NCBI GenBank assembly: GCA_963530515.1 | Contig: CAUSEC010000014.1 | Coordinates: forward strand, 62,001 to 126,000 | Length of the DNA stretch: 64,000 nt | Origin: CBFFRJ01 sp963530515 | GTDB taxonomy: Bacteria > Pseudomonadota > Gammaproteobacteria > Enterobacterales > Enterobacteriaceae | Direction of reading: 5' to 3' | In this document: piece after piece, positions 9,073 through 17,304 of the stretch | Layout: every line of letters begins with the position of its first letter | How positions within the stretch are numbered: position 1 is the stretch's first letter | Position numbers and translations under genes: made by a program | The notes under the pieces: generated by a model | What the model was told of the DNA's origin: nothing | Seen by the model: the letters and a program-made list of their open reading frames with translations, nothing else | Database searches by the model: none

Positions 9073-9885
9073 ATGAGCCAGACAGTGGCGAATCTCGTTG
9101 ATATCCATGGCGTGAGTTTTTCACGGAGTAACCGTCCTATTTTCGACAACATTTCACTGACGGTGCCACGCGGAAAGATCACTGCGATCATGGGGCCGTC
9201 AGGGATCGGCAAAACAACGCTACTCCGCCTGATTGGCGGTCAGATTCCCCCGGACAAGGGTGAGATTCTGTTCGACGGTGAAAATATTCCGGAAATGAGT
9301 CGTTCCAGGTTGTTCACCGTGCGTAAAAGAATGAGCATGCTGTTTCAATCGGGTGCGCTCTTTACCGATCTTACCGTATTTGAAAACGTGGCCTACCCGT
9401 TGCGTGAACACACGAACTTACCTGAGCCGCTGCTGAAAAGTACGGTGATGATGAAGCTCGAAGCCGTCGGTCTGCGCGGAGCGGCCAAATTGATGCCTTC
9501 TGAGCTCTCAGGCGGTATGGCACGTCGTGCTGCGCTGGCGCGTGCCATTGCGCTGGAGCCGGATCTCATCATGTTTGACGAACCTTTCGTCGGCCAGGAT
9601 CCGATCACCATGGGCGTACTGGTCAAATTGATTTCCGATCTCAATAGCGTGCTGGGCGTGACCTGTATTGTGGTCTCCCATGACGTACCGGAAGTCCTGA
9701 GCATTGCCGACTACGCGTATATTGTTGCGGACAAAAAAATCGTTGCCCACGGTAGTGCGCAAGGGCTGCAAGAGAACAACGACCCTCGTGTGCGTCAGTT
9801 CCTTGATGGTATTGCCGATGGCCCGGTGCCTTTCCGTTACCCCGCCGGTCAGTATCAATTCGATTTACTAGAGACAGGGAGTTAA
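9073..9885 (+). CDS. mlaF: phospholipid ABC transporter ATP-binding protein MlaF
   Basis: This is a 270-residue ATPase. Walker A GPSGIGKTT is at 41-49, followed by signature LSGGMARR, and Walker B LIMFDEPF. It drives the MlaFEDB complex that moves phospholipids between the membranes to keep outer-membrane lipid asymmetry. The frame opens at 9019, but ATG 9073 is preceded by AAGGAAG and gives the conserved MSQTVANLVDI start. It is the first gene of mlaFEDCB. Confidence 0.97.
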   Translation: MSQTVANLVDIHGVSFSRSNRPIFDNISLTVPRGKITAIMGPSGIGKTTLLRLIGGQIPPDKGEILFDGENIPEMSRSRLFTVRKRMSMLFQSGALFTDLTVFENVAYPLREHTNLPEPLLKSTVMMKLEAVGLRGAAKLMPSELSGGMARRAALARAIALEPDLIMFDEPFVGQDPITMGVLVKLISDLNSVLGVTCIVVSHDVPEVLSIADYAYIVADKKIVAHGSAQGLQENNDPRVRQFLDGIADGPVPFRYPAGQYQFDLLETGS

Positions 9886-9892
9886 GCCACTC

Positions 9893-10675
9893 ATGCTGCT
9901 ACAAGCACTGGCGACGCTCGGCCATCGCGGGATCAAAACGATCGCGACGTTTGGCCGCGCGGGTTTAATGTTATTTAACGCAATCGTCGGTAAGCCTGAA
10001 ATCCGTAAGCATGCGCCATTACTGGTGCGTCAGCTTTACCACGTGGGCGTCTTGTCGTTGCTCATTATCCTGGTTTCCGGTGTGTTCATCGGTATGGTTC
10101 TGGGTTTACAAGGTTATCTGGTACTCACCACATACAGTGCTGAAACCAGCCTCGGCATGCTGGTGGCGCTGTCGCTTTTACGTGAGTTAGGGCCGGTAGT
10201 TGCAGCGCTGCTGTTTGCCGGTCGGGCAGGGTCTGCGCTGACGGCTGAAATCGGTCTGATGCGTGCGACTGAGCAGCTTTCCAGCCTCGAGATGATGGCG
10301 GTTGACCCGTTACGCCGCGTCATTGCACCGCGTTTCTGGGCGGGCGTGATTTCATTGCCACTGCTGACGGTGATTTTTGTCGCAGTGGGGATCTGGGGTG
10401 GTTCGCTGGTAGGTGTGAACTGGAAAGGAATCGACTCTGGATTCTTCTGGTCTGCAATGCAGGATGCCGTCGACTTGCGTCTGGATCTGATTAACTGTCT
10501 GATTAAAAGCGTCGTGTTCGCCATTACCGTCACCTGGATTGCGTTATTTAACGGTTACGACGCGATCCCGACTTCTGCCGGGATTAGCCGTGCGACAACA
10601 CGTACCGTTGTGCATTCTTCATTGGCCGTACTGGGTCTTGATTTTGTGCTCACCGCATTGATGTTTGGGAATTGA
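9893..10675 (+). CDS. mlaE: phospholipid ABC transporter permease MlaE
   Basis: This 260-residue integral membrane permease belongs to the MlaE/YrbE (DUF140) family. It has an N-terminal amphipathic interfacial helix and about five transmembrane segments. The conserved core is LRELGPVVAALLFAGRAGSALTAEIG, with the helix-loop acidic residues of the family. It lies 7 bp after mlaF. Confidence 0.97.
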   Translation: MLLQALATLGHRGIKTIATFGRAGLMLFNAIVGKPEIRKHAPLLVRQLYHVGVLSLLIILVSGVFIGMVLGLQGYLVLTTYSAETSLGMLVALSLLRELGPVVAALLFAGRAGSALTAEIGLMRATEQLSSLEMMAVDPLRRVIAPRFWAGVISLPLLTVIFVAVGIWGGSLVGVNWKGIDSGFFWSAMQDAVDLRLDLINCLIKSVVFAITVTWIALFNGYDAIPTSAGISRATTRTVVHSSLAVLGLDFVLTALMFGN

Positions 10676-10679
10676 GTTC

Positions 10680-11231
10680 ATGCAAACGAAAAAAAGTGAA
10701 ATTTGGGTTGGTATTTTTGTACTGGTGGCACTGCTTGCCGCACTCTTTATTTGTCTGAAAGCGGCAGATGTCGCGTCGATGCGTACAGAGCCAACTTACC
10801 GTATTTACGCTACCTTCGATAATATCGGCGGTCTTAAAGCGCGTTCACCGGTGCGTATTGGTGGCGTTGTGGTGGGGCGCGTTGCTGATATTGAACTTGA
10901 TGCGAAGACCTATCTGCCACGCGTATCTCTGGATATCGAAGAGCGTTACAACCAGATCCCGGATACCAGCTCATTAGCGATTCGTACATCAGGGTTGCTG
11001 GGTGAGCAATATCTGGCACTGAATGTCGGTTTTGAAGACCCTGAACTGGGAACTTCTATGCTTAAAGAAGGCAGTACCATCCAGGATACCAAATCCGCCA
11101 TGGTGCTTGAGGATCTGATAGGACAATTCCTTTACAGCAGTAAGGGAAGCGACAATAAGAATTCTGGCGATGCGCAGCCGCAACATCAGGAAGATACTTC
11201 CAGCGCACCGTCAGCGGGTTCGACGAATTAA
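10680..11231 (+). CDS. mlaD: MCE-domain periplasmic lipid-binding protein MlaD
   Basis: This 183-residue protein has a single N-terminal transmembrane helix (about 8-26) and an MCE domain (YATFDNIGGLKARSPVRIGGVVVGRV). MlaD forms a hexameric ring that channels phospholipid between MlaE and MlaC. The open frame begins at 10665, but ATG 10680 gives the conserved MQTKKSEIWVG. The C-terminus is disordered and rich in Gln/Ser. Confidence 0.96.
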   Translation: MQTKKSEIWVGIFVLVALLAALFICLKAADVASMRTEPTYRIYATFDNIGGLKARSPVRIGGVVVGRVADIELDAKTYLPRVSLDIEERYNQIPDTSSLAIRTSGLLGEQYLALNVGFEDPELGTSMLKEGSTIQDTKSAMVLEDLIGQFLYSSKGSDNKNSGDAQPQHQEDTSSAPSAGSTN

Positions 11232-11247
11232 CGAGGAGAATTGACGC

Positions 11248-11883
11248 ATGTTTAAACGTCTAATAATGGTTGCCATGCTGGTGATTGCACCTTTGGGTCT
11301 TGCTAATGCCGTTGAGCAGAGCAATCCCTATAAAGCGATGCATGAAGCGGCGCAAAAGACTTTTGATCGTCTTAAGAATGAGCAGCCTAAAATTCGTTCC
11401 AATCCAGATTACTTACGTGATGTGGTTGACCAGGAACTGCTGCCTTATGTGCAGGTGAAATACGCCGGCGCACTTGTGCTGGGTCGTTACTACAAAGATG
11501 CGACCCCGGCACAGCGTGAAGCCTACTTTGCCGCTTTCCGTGAATATTTGAAACAGGCCTACGGTCAGGCGCTGGCTATGTACCATGGTCAGGGTTATGA
11601 AATTGCCGCTGAACAACCGCTGGGTGATGCAACGATCGTCCCGATCCGCGTAACCATTACCGATCCCAATGGTCGCCCGCCAGTGCGTCTCGACTTCCAG
11701 TGGCGTAAAAATTCCCAGTCTGGAAACTGGCAGGCCTACGACATGATTGCTGAAGGCATAAGCATGATCACCACCAAACAGAACGAATGGAGTGACCTGC
11801 TGCGTACAAAAGGGATTGATGGCCTGACCGCACAGCTGCAGTCGATTTCCCATCAGAAAATCACTCTGGATGAGAAAAAATAA
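11248..11883 (+). CDS. mlaC: periplasmic phospholipid shuttle MlaC
   Basis: This 211-residue protein has a Sec signal peptide (MFKRLIMVAMLVIAPLGLANA, cleavage near residue 21) and a mature NTF2-like MlaC domain. It ferries phospholipid between the OmpC-MlaA complex and the inner-membrane MlaFEDB. An AACGAGGAG ribosome site precedes the start. The last base of its stop codon is the first base of the mlaB start (TAATG). Confidence 0.97.
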   Translation: MFKRLIMVAMLVIAPLGLANAVEQSNPYKAMHEAAQKTFDRLKNEQPKIRSNPDYLRDVVDQELLPYVQVKYAGALVLGRYYKDATPAQREAYFAAFREYLKQAYGQALAMYHGQGYEIAAEQPLGDATIVPIRVTITDPNGRPPVRLDFQWRKNSQSGNWQAYDMIAEGISMITTKQNEWSDLLRTKGIDGLTAQLQSISHQKITLDEKK

Positions 11884-12176
11884 TGGCCGTTCAGCTTAGC
11901 TGGACGCGCGAAGGCGAGCGATTATCCCTGCTGGGAGAACTCGATCAGGATGTGCTAAACCCATTGTGGGATGCACGCGTTGAGGCAATGAAGGGCATAA
12001 CCTGTATAGACCTGCAGGGGATTTCCCGAATTGATACTGCGGGAGTCGCTCTGCTTATCCACCTCATCGATCTGGGGAAAAAGCAGGGGCATCAGGTTTC
12101 GCTTGAAGGTATCAGCGAAAATCTGAGAACGCTTGCAGAGCTGTATAATTTGCCTGTAGACGTATTACCTCGCTAA
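11883..12176 (+). CDS. mlaB: STAS-domain protein MlaB
   Basis: This 97-residue cytoplasmic STAS-domain protein stabilises and activates the MlaF ATPase dimer. The motif IDLQGISRIDTAGVALLIHLI near residues 40-60 is the STAS phospho-site-like loop. It starts by overlapping the mlaC stop by one base. An intrinsic terminator follows. Confidence 0.95.
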   Translation: MAVQLSWTREGERLSLLGELDQDVLNPLWDARVEAMKGITCIDLQGISRIDTAGVALLIHLIDLGKKQGHQVSLEGISENLRTLAELYNLPVDVLPR

Positions 12177-12198
12177 TTTTTTCAGTACGTTACTCTTT

Positions 12199-12231
12199 AA
12201 AGCCTCGTTTGATCAATCAGCGAGGCTTTTT
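12199..12231 (+). terminator. terminator after mlaFEDCB
   Basis: The stem AAAGCCTCG/CGAGGCTTT has a 13-nt loop and is followed by TT. It is placed 22 bp after the mlaB stop. Confidence 0.8.
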
Positions 12232-12302
12232 GCTTATTTAAGACCGCGCCACTTTCCTCTAAGATGTGGGGCTGTTTTCACTATCAGATGAAATTAACGC
12301 CC

Positions 12303-12557
12303 ATGGAAAATCATGAAATTCAGACAGTGCTGATGAATGCACTCTCTCTCCAGGAAGCCCACGTCTCTGGCGATGGCAGTCACTTTCAGGTTATTGCTGT
12401 GGGTGAGGTATTCGACGGAATGAGTCGCGTCAAGAAGCAACAAGCGGTTTATGGCCCGTTATCGGAATACATTGCGGATAACCGCATCCACGCTCTGTCG
12501 ATCAAAGCGTTTACGCCGCAGGAATGGGCGCGCGATCGCAAGCTAAACGGTTTTTGA
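12303..12557 (+). CDS. ibaG: BolA-family acid-stress protein IbaG
   Basis: This 84-residue BolA/YrbA-type protein is thought to act in iron-sulfur cluster trafficking with monothiol glutaredoxin. The BolA core VSGDGSHFQVIAVGEVFDGMSRVKKQQ is visible. ATG 12303 (MENHEIQTVLMNAL) is chosen over the upstream in-frame ATG at 12264, which would add unconserved residues. It sits between the mla operon and murA, 52 bp upstream of murA, and probably shares its transcript. Confidence 0.95.
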   Translation: MENHEIQTVLMNALSLQEAHVSGDGSHFQVIAVGEVFDGMSRVKKQQAVYGPLSEYIADNRIHALSIKAFTPQEWARDRKLNGF

Positions 12558-12609
12558 GCTACGGGCTTAGGCCCGCAGCGCGTGTGAATTCTTAACAGAG
12601 AACAGATGA

Positions 12610-13869
12610 ATGGATAAGTTTCGTGTACAGGGGCCGACCCGGCTTCAGGGCGAAGTCACAATTTCAGGCGCAAAAAACGCCGCGCTGCCTATCCTCTTTG
12701 CCGCATTGCTGGCTGAAGAACCGGTAGAAATCCGCAACGTTCCGAAACTGAAAGATATCGACACCACCATGAAGTTGCTCAGCCAGCTGGGGACTAAAGT
12801 GGAGCGTAATGGATCCGTCTGGATCGATGCGAGCAAGGTTGATGTTTTCTGCGCGCCTTACGATCTGGTGAAAACCATGCGTGCTTCTATCTGGGCGCTG
12901 GGTCCACTGGTGGCGCGTTTTGGCCAGGGTCAGGTTTCGCTGCCTGGCGGTTGTGCTATCGGTGCCCGTCCGGTTGACCTGCATATCTCCGGTCTGGAGC
13001 AGCTTGGTGCAGAAATTAAACTGGAAGAGGGCTACGTCAAGGCGAGCGTTGCAGGACGCTTGAAAGGCGCGCATATCGTGATGGATAAAGTCAGCGTCGG
13101 TGCGACGGTGACCATTCTGTCTGCAGCGACGCTTGCTGAAGGCACAACCGTCATTGAAAACGCCGCTCGTGAGCCGGAAATCGTAGATACCGCCAACTTC
13201 CTGAATGCGTTAGGGGCGAAAATCACCGGGCAGGGCACCGATCGTATCACCATTCAGGGCGTTGAGCGTCTGGGGGGCGGAACCTACAGCGTGCTGCCGG
13301 ACCGTATTGAGACCGGTACCTTCCTGGTGGCGGCAGCGATTTCAGGCGGTAAGATTGTGTGCCGTAACGCTCAGCCTGATACCCTTGATGCGGTGCTTGC
13401 TAAGCTGCGTGAAGCCGGTGCGGATATCGAAGTGGGTGATGATTGGGTGAGCCTGGACATGCACGGCAAGCGTCCGAAGGCTGTGACCGTGCGTACTGCA
13501 CCCCATCCTGCGTTCCCGACCGACATGCAGGCACAGTTCACGTTGCTTAACCTGGTCGCTGAAGGTACGGGTGTTATCACCGAAACGATTTTCGAAAACC
13601 GCTTTATGCACATCCCTGAGCTGATTCGTATGGGTGCGCACGCGGAAATCGAAAGCAATACGGCGATTTGCTACGGTGTAGAAAAACTGTCCGGTGCGCA
13701 GGTAATGGCGACGGATCTGCGTGCATCTGCGAGCCTGGTGCTGGCGGGATGTATTGCGGAAGGTACCACGATCGTTGATCGTATCTATCACATCGACCGT
13801 GGCTACGAACGTATCGAAGACAAATTACGTGCGCTTGGCGCAAATATCGAGCGCGTAAAAGGCGAGTAA
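12610..13869 (+). CDS. murA: UDP-N-acetylglucosamine 1-carboxyvinyltransferase MurA
   Basis: This 419-residue protein has the exact family length. It transfers enolpyruvate from PEP to UDP-GlcNAc, the first committed step of peptidoglycan synthesis. The catalytic Cys that fosfomycin alkylates is C115 in LPGGCAIGARP, and K22 (ISGAKNAALP) contacts substrate. No change is seen at the classical active-site residues. It is followed by a strong bidirectional terminator shared with sfsB. Confidence 0.98.
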   Translation: MDKFRVQGPTRLQGEVTISGAKNAALPILFAALLAEEPVEIRNVPKLKDIDTTMKLLSQLGTKVERNGSVWIDASKVDVFCAPYDLVKTMRASIWALGPLVARFGQGQVSLPGGCAIGARPVDLHISGLEQLGAEIKLEEGYVKASVAGRLKGAHIVMDKVSVGATVTILSAATLAEGTTVIENAAREPEIVDTANFLNALGAKITGQGTDRITIQGVERLGGGTYSVLPDRIETGTFLVAAAISGGKIVCRNAQPDTLDAVLAKLREAGADIEVGDDWVSLDMHGKRPKAVTVRTAPHPAFPTDMQAQFTLLNLVAEGTGVITETIFENRFMHIPELIRMGAHAEIESNTAICYGVEKLSGAQVMATDLRASASLVLAGCIAEGTTIVDRIYHIDRGYERIEDKLRALGANIERVKGE

Positions 13870-13883
13870 TCTCTTACGCAGAT

Positions 13884-13923
13884 ACAGCCCCCTGCCAGAG
13901 AACTGGCTGGGGGCTGTTTTTTA
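13884..13923. terminator. bidirectional terminator between murA and sfsB
   Basis: A long stem (ACAGCCCCC...GGGGGCTGT with inner TGCCAG/CTGGC) is followed by TTTTTT on the + strand, so it ends murA. It lies directly in front of the sfsB stop on the other strand. Confidence 0.85.
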
Positions 13924-14193
13924 TTTGACCTTTTTTTGCCGCATCATGCTGGTTCGGTTAATAAATTCATGCGTCACCGGGTCATGATAGCGTGAAGGCC
14001 AGATAACCCAAGGCTCAGTACCAAGCGCCTGAGCAATGATCAACTCTCCTTTTGGCCATGATCGACTCAGTGCATTGGCCAGCGTTGACGAGGACAGCCC
14101 ATTCTTGCGCGACTCTGCCGCCAGTGAAGTTCCTTTTTTGTGCAGCCCGGCAATGATGTCTGCGGTGTGCCAGTCAATAAATTTACTTTCCAT
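13921..14193 (-). CDS. sfsB: Ner/Nlp-type DNA-binding protein SfsB
   Basis: This 90-residue protein of the Ner-like family resembles the phage Mu/D108 Ner repressor and has a helix-turn-helix around AAESRKNGLSSSTLANALSRSW. K-12 SfsB (Nlp) was found as a multicopy activator of maltose metabolism genes with CRP*. Its physiological targets are unclear. It lies downstream of ispB, from which it is separated by a strong terminator. Confidence 0.92.
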   Translation of the reverse strand: MESKFIDWHTADIIAGLHKKGTSLAAESRKNGLSSSTLANALSRSWPKGELIIAQALGTEPWVIWPSRYHDPVTHEFINRTSMMRQKKVK

Positions 14194-14346
14194 CGCTCCT
14201 CCCTGGTAAAAAAATTGTTAGCCCATGACGGTAAACCGTACGCTTAATATACCCGTATAAGAACAATTGCTCTAAAAGGTTCATGTAAAGTTTTTGAAAT
14301 TTAGGATTCCACCAGGGCTGATTTAGATGGATTTTCTGGAGATATT

Positions 14347-14397
14347 AGTAAGTTTTTATAGAACTTACTGAAACTTTCCCGTCGGGCGACGGGAAAG
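14347..14397 (-). terminator. terminator after ispB
   Basis: A perfect 11-bp stem, CTTTCCCGTCG/CGACGGGAAAG (14374-14397) with a 2-nt loop, is followed on the - strand by TTT. A second hairpin, AGTAAGTT/AACTTACT (14347-14369), lies immediately downstream of it. Confidence 0.75.
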
Positions 14398-14410
14398 CTG
14401 GCAACGAAAA

Positions 14411-15382
14411 TTAATGATCGCGCTGAACGGCGATATGGGCGAGGCCAATGAGTGCTTCACGCCACGGGGAATCAGGAATAATTTGCAGGGCACTGATCGC
14501 CTTATCGGCTTCTTCTTCGGCACGCTGGCGCGTCCATTCCAGTGAACCACATTCGGCCATCGCTTCCAGAACGGGTTCTAAAAGGTGGCGCCCGTTGCCG
14601 TTTTCAATGGCTTCGCGAATCATACTCGCCTGTGCAGCAGTACCGTTGTGCATGGCGTGAAGAAGTGGAAGTGTTGGCTTGCCTTCGTTAAGGTCGTCGC
14701 CTGTATTTTTGCCGAGCGTTTCGCCATCAGCGCTGTAATCCAGCAAGTCATCGATCAGCTGGAACGCCGTACCCAGATAGCGGCCGTAGTCCTGCAGCGC
14801 TTTTTCCTGCGCGGGGCTACATTCGGCCAGCATGCCTGAACACTGTGCTGCTGCTTCAAATAAGCGCGCTGTTTTGCTGTAGATGACCCGCATGTAGTTT
14901 TCTTCAGTGATGTTCGGATCGTTAACGTTCATCAGCTGCAACACTTCACCTTCAGCAATGACGTTGACCGCTTCTGACATGACTTCCAGCACGCGTAGTG
15001 AACCCAGGCTGGTCATCATCTGAAATGCACGGGTATAGATAAAGTCGCCGACCAGAACGCTGGCCGCATTACCAAAAGCAGCGTTCGCCGTGGCTTTTCC
15101 ACGACGCATGTCTGATTCATCCACAACATCGTCGTGCAGAAGCGTTGCCGTGTGGATAAATTCGATTAATGCGGCGATGGTGACATGTGCATTGCCTTCA
15201 TAACCCACTGCTCGCGCGGCAAGTACGGCAATCATCGGACGGATGCGTTTACCGCCCCCACTGACGATGTAATAGCCCAACTGGTTGATTAACTGAACAT
15301 CCGAGTTGAGCTGCTGCAGTATTGTCGCATTAACACCCGCCATATCTTGCGCGGTTAACTCATTGATTTTTTCTAAATTCAT
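14411..15382 (-). CDS. ispB: octaprenyl diphosphate synthase IspB
   Basis: This 323-residue trans-isoprenyl diphosphate synthase makes the C40 side chain of ubiquinone and menaquinone. The first Asp-rich motif is D84-D88 (LLHDDVVDESD), and the second is LIDDLLDY near 210. The open frame runs to 15415, but ATG 15382 (MNLEKINELTAQDM) is the conserved start. It diverges from rplU. Confidence 0.97.
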   Translation of the reverse strand: MNLEKINELTAQDMAGVNATILQQLNSDVQLINQLGYYIVSGGGKRIRPMIAVLAARAVGYEGNAHVTIAALIEFIHTATLLHDDVVDESDMRRGKATANAAFGNAASVLVGDFIYTRAFQMMTSLGSLRVLEVMSEAVNVIAEGEVLQLMNVNDPNITEENYMRVIYSKTARLFEAAAQCSGMLAECSPAQEKALQDYGRYLGTAFQLIDDLLDYSADGETLGKNTGDDLNEGKPTLPLLHAMHNGTAAQASMIREAIENGNGRHLLEPVLEAMAECGSLEWTRQRAEEEADKAISALQIIPDSPWREALIGLAHIAVQRDH

Positions 15383-15540
15383 CGCAAAAGCCGGGCTTTC
15401 AGTCCTGTTTACCACATATCAAAATGGGATAACGAAGGGTTACGGGTTAGAATAGTATTGCTGATTGTACTGAAAAAACGCGCCAGATAAACGTCGCCGT
15501 ACATGTTGTGTTTTTTTTCTTCATGGAGTGATGCTAGCAC

Positions 15541-15569
15541 TTGTCAAAGGCTCACGTTTTGCGTAATAT
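15541..15569 (+). promoter_or_regulatory. sigma-70 promoter of rplU-rpmA
   Basis: TTGTCA (15541-15546) and TAATAT (15564-15569) are separated by 17 bp. Transcription would start near 15576, giving a leader of about 65 nt before rplU. Confidence 0.75.
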
Positions 15570-15641
15570 TCGCGCCCTATTGTGAATATTTATAGCGCGC
15601 TCTTAATCATTCATAAGGTGTGCGCAGAAGCGGAGTTTTTT

Positions 15642-15953
15642 ATGTACGCGGTTTTCCAAAGTGGTGGTAAACAACACCGAGTAAGCGAAGGTCAGACCGT
15701 TCGCCTGGAAAAGCTGGACATCGCAACTGGCGAATCTGTTGAGTTCGCAGAAGTTCTGATGATCGCAAACGGTGAAGAAGTCAAAATCGGCGTTCCTTTC
15801 GTTGATGGCGGCGTAATCAAAGCTGAAATCGTTGCTCACGGTCGTGGCGAGAAAGTTAAAATTGTTAAGTTTCGTCGTCGTAAACACTATCGTAAGCAGC
15901 AAGGCCATCGTCAGTGGTTCACTGATGTGAAAATCACTGGCATCAGCGCTTAA
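15642..15953 (+). CDS. rplU: 50S ribosomal protein L21
   Basis: This 103-residue L21p protein begins MYAVFQSGGKQHRV and ends with the family signature KFRRRKHYRKQQGHRQ(F/W)T near residue 80. The open frame extends upstream to 15582, but ATG 15642 is preceded by GCGGAG and matches the known N-terminus. It is followed after 18 bp by rpmA. Confidence 0.98.
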   Translation: MYAVFQSGGKQHRVSEGQTVRLEKLDIATGESVEFAEVLMIANGEEVKIGVPFVDGGVIKAEIVAHGRGEKVKIVKFRRRKHYRKQQGHRQWFTDVKITGISA

Positions 15954-15971
15954 GACAGGGGAGCAGATTAA

Positions 15972-16229
15972 ATGGCACATAAAAAGGCTGGTGGCTCGAC
16001 TCGTAACGGTCGTGACTCAGAAGCTAAACGCCTTGGCGTAAAACGCTTTGGTGGCGAAACAGTTCTGGCTGGTAGCATCATCGTTCGTCAACGTGGTACT
16101 AAATTCCACGCTGGTTCTAACGTTGGTTGCGGCAAGGACCACACTTTGTTTGCTAAAGCAGACGGTAAAGTGAAATTCGAAGTTAAAGGCCCGAACAACC
16201 GTAAATACATCAGCATCGTTGCTGAGTAA
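15972..16229 (+). CDS. rpmA: 50S ribosomal protein L27
   Basis: This 85-residue protein has the enteric N-terminus MAHKKAGGSTRNGRDS, which reaches the peptidyl-transferase centre in the ribosome. Unlike Firmicutes L27, it has no cleaved leader. A GGGGAG ribosome site precedes it. A 13-bp-stem terminator follows, but yhbE and obgE continue on the same strand, as in E. coli where readthrough occurs. Confidence 0.98.
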   Translation: MAHKKAGGSTRNGRDSEAKRLGVKRFGGETVLAGSIIVRQRGTKFHAGSNVGCGKDHTLFAKADGKVKFEVKGPNNRKYISIVAE

Positions 16230-16253
16230 GTTTTCGTGGTCCGGTAACGGATT

Positions 16254-16283
16254 AAAGCCCCGCAACGTGTTGCGGGGCTTTTT
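16254..16283 (+). terminator. terminator after rplU-rpmA
   Basis: A perfect 13-bp stem, AAAGCCCCGCAAC/GTTGCGGGGCTTT, with a minimal 2-nt loop is followed by TTT. Confidence 0.85.
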
Positions 16284-16323
16284 ACATTAAAAGTCCGGTG
16301 AAATTCTGACAGGGAATACGGGC

Positions 16324-17289
16324 ATGAAACAGCAGGCAGGCATTGGTATTCTCCTGGCACTGACAACAGCAGTGTGCTGGGGTGCATTGCCAATTGCGAT
16401 GAAGCAGGTGTTGGAAGTGATGGAACCCCCTACGGTGGTGTTTTATCGCTTTTTGATGGCGGGAATAGGGCTTGGCACTATTTTAGCTTGTAAGCGTAAG
16501 CTTCCGCCATTGCGCATCTTTCGTAAGCCCCGATGGTTGCTCTTGCTGGCGATCGCCACCGGTGGTCTGTTCGGGAACTTCGTTCTTTTTAGTTCCTCCC
16601 TGCAATACCTGAGCCCTACTGCATCGCAGGTTATTGGGCAGCTTTCTCCGGTCGGAATGATGGTGGCGAGTGTTGTCATCCTGAAAGAGAAGATGCGTGG
16701 AACCCAGATTGTGGGTGCAATCATGCTTCTTTGCGGGCTTTTGCTGTTTTTTAACACTAGCCTGATAGAAATATTTACCAGACTGACCGATTACACATGG
16801 GGTGTCATTTTTGGCGTGGGCGCCGCGACAGTTTGGGTAAGCTACGGCGTCGCGCAGAAAGTATTACTGCGTCGTCTGGCGTCACAGCAGATCCTCTTTT
16901 TGCTGTACACTTTATGTACAATAGCGTTGTTGCCGCTTGCGAAACCGGATGTTGTCTTTCAGCTGAGTGGCTGGCAAATGGCATGTCTGGTTTTTTGTGG
17001 CCTGAACACGCTGGTAGGTTACGGCGCGCTTGCGGAAGCGATGGCGCGCTGGCAGGCAGCGCAGGTGAGCGCGTTGATTACGCTGACTCCCCTGTTCACG
17101 CTGTTATTTTCAGATTTATTATCAATGGCCTGGCCCGATTTTTTCGCCAGACCGATGTTAAACCTTATTGGTTATCTCGGTGCGTTTGTCGTGGTTGCGG
17201 GAGCGATGTATTCCGCCATTGGCCATCGTCTCTGGGGACGATGGCGTAAGCGTGAAGTGGTCGTCACTATGCCCCGCTCAGGCGAATGA
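16324..17289 (+). CDS. yhbE: EamA/DMT-family inner-membrane transporter YhbE
   Basis: This 321-residue protein has ten predicted membrane helices arranged as two EamA repeats (residues about 8-140 and 155-300). The substrate is unknown. The position between rpmA and obgE is conserved in enterics and places it in the ribosome-assembly operon. An obgE ribosome site follows 15 bp after its stop. Confidence 0.92.
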   Translation: MKQQAGIGILLALTTAVCWGALPIAMKQVLEVMEPPTVVFYRFLMAGIGLGTILACKRKLPPLRIFRKPRWLLLLAIATGGLFGNFVLFSSSLQYLSPTASQVIGQLSPVGMMVASVVILKEKMRGTQIVGAIMLLCGLLLFFNTSLIEIFTRLTDYTWGVIFGVGAATVWVSYGVAQKVLLRRLASQQILFLLYTLCTIALLPLAKPDVVFQLSGWQMACLVFCGLNTLVGYGALAEAMARWQAAQVSALITLTPLFTLLFSDLLSMAWPDFFARPMLNLIGYLGAFVVVAGAMYSAIGHRLWGRWRKREVVVTMPRSGE

Positions 17290-17304
17290 GTAACGGAGAG
17301 TAAA